A DNA stretch of 6,318 nt from Pirellulaceae bacterium. Its GTDB lineage: Bacteria > Planctomycetota > Planctomycetia > Pirellulales > Pirellulaceae. The position numbers and the translations under genes are program-made. Shown one piece after another: positions 6,227 through 6,318 of this stretch (its first letter is position 1; each line of letters starts with the position of its first letter). Under the pieces are notes generated by a model, which was not told the DNA's origin, did not search any database, and saw only the letters and a program-made list of their open reading frames with translations. The stretch covers positions 1 to 6,318 of the forward strand of contig JASLRF010000422.1 in the NCBI GenBank assembly GCA_030744095.1, read 5' to 3'.

Positions 6227-6318
6227 CTATGCGGCCATGTTGATCAGGGTTTCCGCGAGTTGGGTTATTTTTGGTGGGAGCGGCCAGAGGTCGGTGAGCA
6301 TCGATAATTCATTTTGGA
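6227..6318 (-). CDS. C-terminal end of an unidentified reading frame
   Basis: On the minus strand an open frame enters from the window edge and runs 29 codons to a TAG at 6229-6227. It includes LTDLWPLPPKITQLAETLI and ends NMAA. About 60% of its third codon positions are G or C, compatible with coding. I do not recognise the family. An in-frame ATG at 6301-6299 also exists, so a very short standalone peptide is formally possible. It stops 27 bases before the ATG of the sulfatase on the same strand, so it could be an upstream operon member. It could also be the end of an inserted element, given the truncated sulfatase N-terminus next to it. Confidence 0.4.
   Translation of the reverse strand, partial: QNELSMLTDLWPLPPKITQLAETLINMAA

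Overview
The window looks like a piece of a planctomycete chromosome, most likely Pirellulales-like. The basis is the combination of a DUF1501 protein with a twin-arginine-like leader, two secreted S1-type sulfatases in tandem, and a membrane-anchored SGNH-hydrolase/TPR protein. These families are strongly expanded together in that phylum. The assignment is from gene content only; no marker gene is present.

Layout. (1) Positions 1-872, minus strand: the first 290 codons of a DUF1501 protein whose 3' end lies outside the window. It has a good Shine-Dalgarno site and a TATAAT -10 element. (2) 873-1288: a 416-base divergent intergenic region. It ends in a 17-bp tandem repeat whose third copy overlaps the -35 of a near-consensus sigma70-type promoter. 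(3) 1289-3142, plus strand: a 617-residue membrane-anchored SGNH-like protein with internal and C-terminal TPR-like helices. (4) 3143-3195: a short convergent gap with a possible hairpin. (5) 4683-3196 and 6199-4715, minus strand: two sulfatases in a probable operon, transcribed 6199->3196 with a 31-base gap. (6) 6318-6227, minus strand: the last 29 codons of an unidentified reading frame, entering from outside the window and ending 27 bases before the upstream sulfatase.

How the genes fit together. The two sulfatases should act outside the cytoplasm on sulfated glycans or other sulfate esters. Both need a formylglycine-generating enzyme encoded elsewhere. The upstream one has a textbook CTPTR motif but an abnormally short signal peptide. 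The downstream one has a normal signal peptide but an atypical CSGSR motif. DUF1501 proteins belong to the same alkaline phosphatase/sulfatase-like superfamily and are also predicted to be exported. The SGNH/TPR protein resembles an extracytoplasmic carbohydrate esterase or acyltransferase-like enzyme. A shared role in polysaccharide processing is possible but is inference.

No CRISPR array, RNA gene or complete mobile element is visible. The points most worth checking are the CSGSR motif, the truncated N-terminus and junction at about 6199-6230, and the leaderless promoter with its tandem repeats upstream of 1289.
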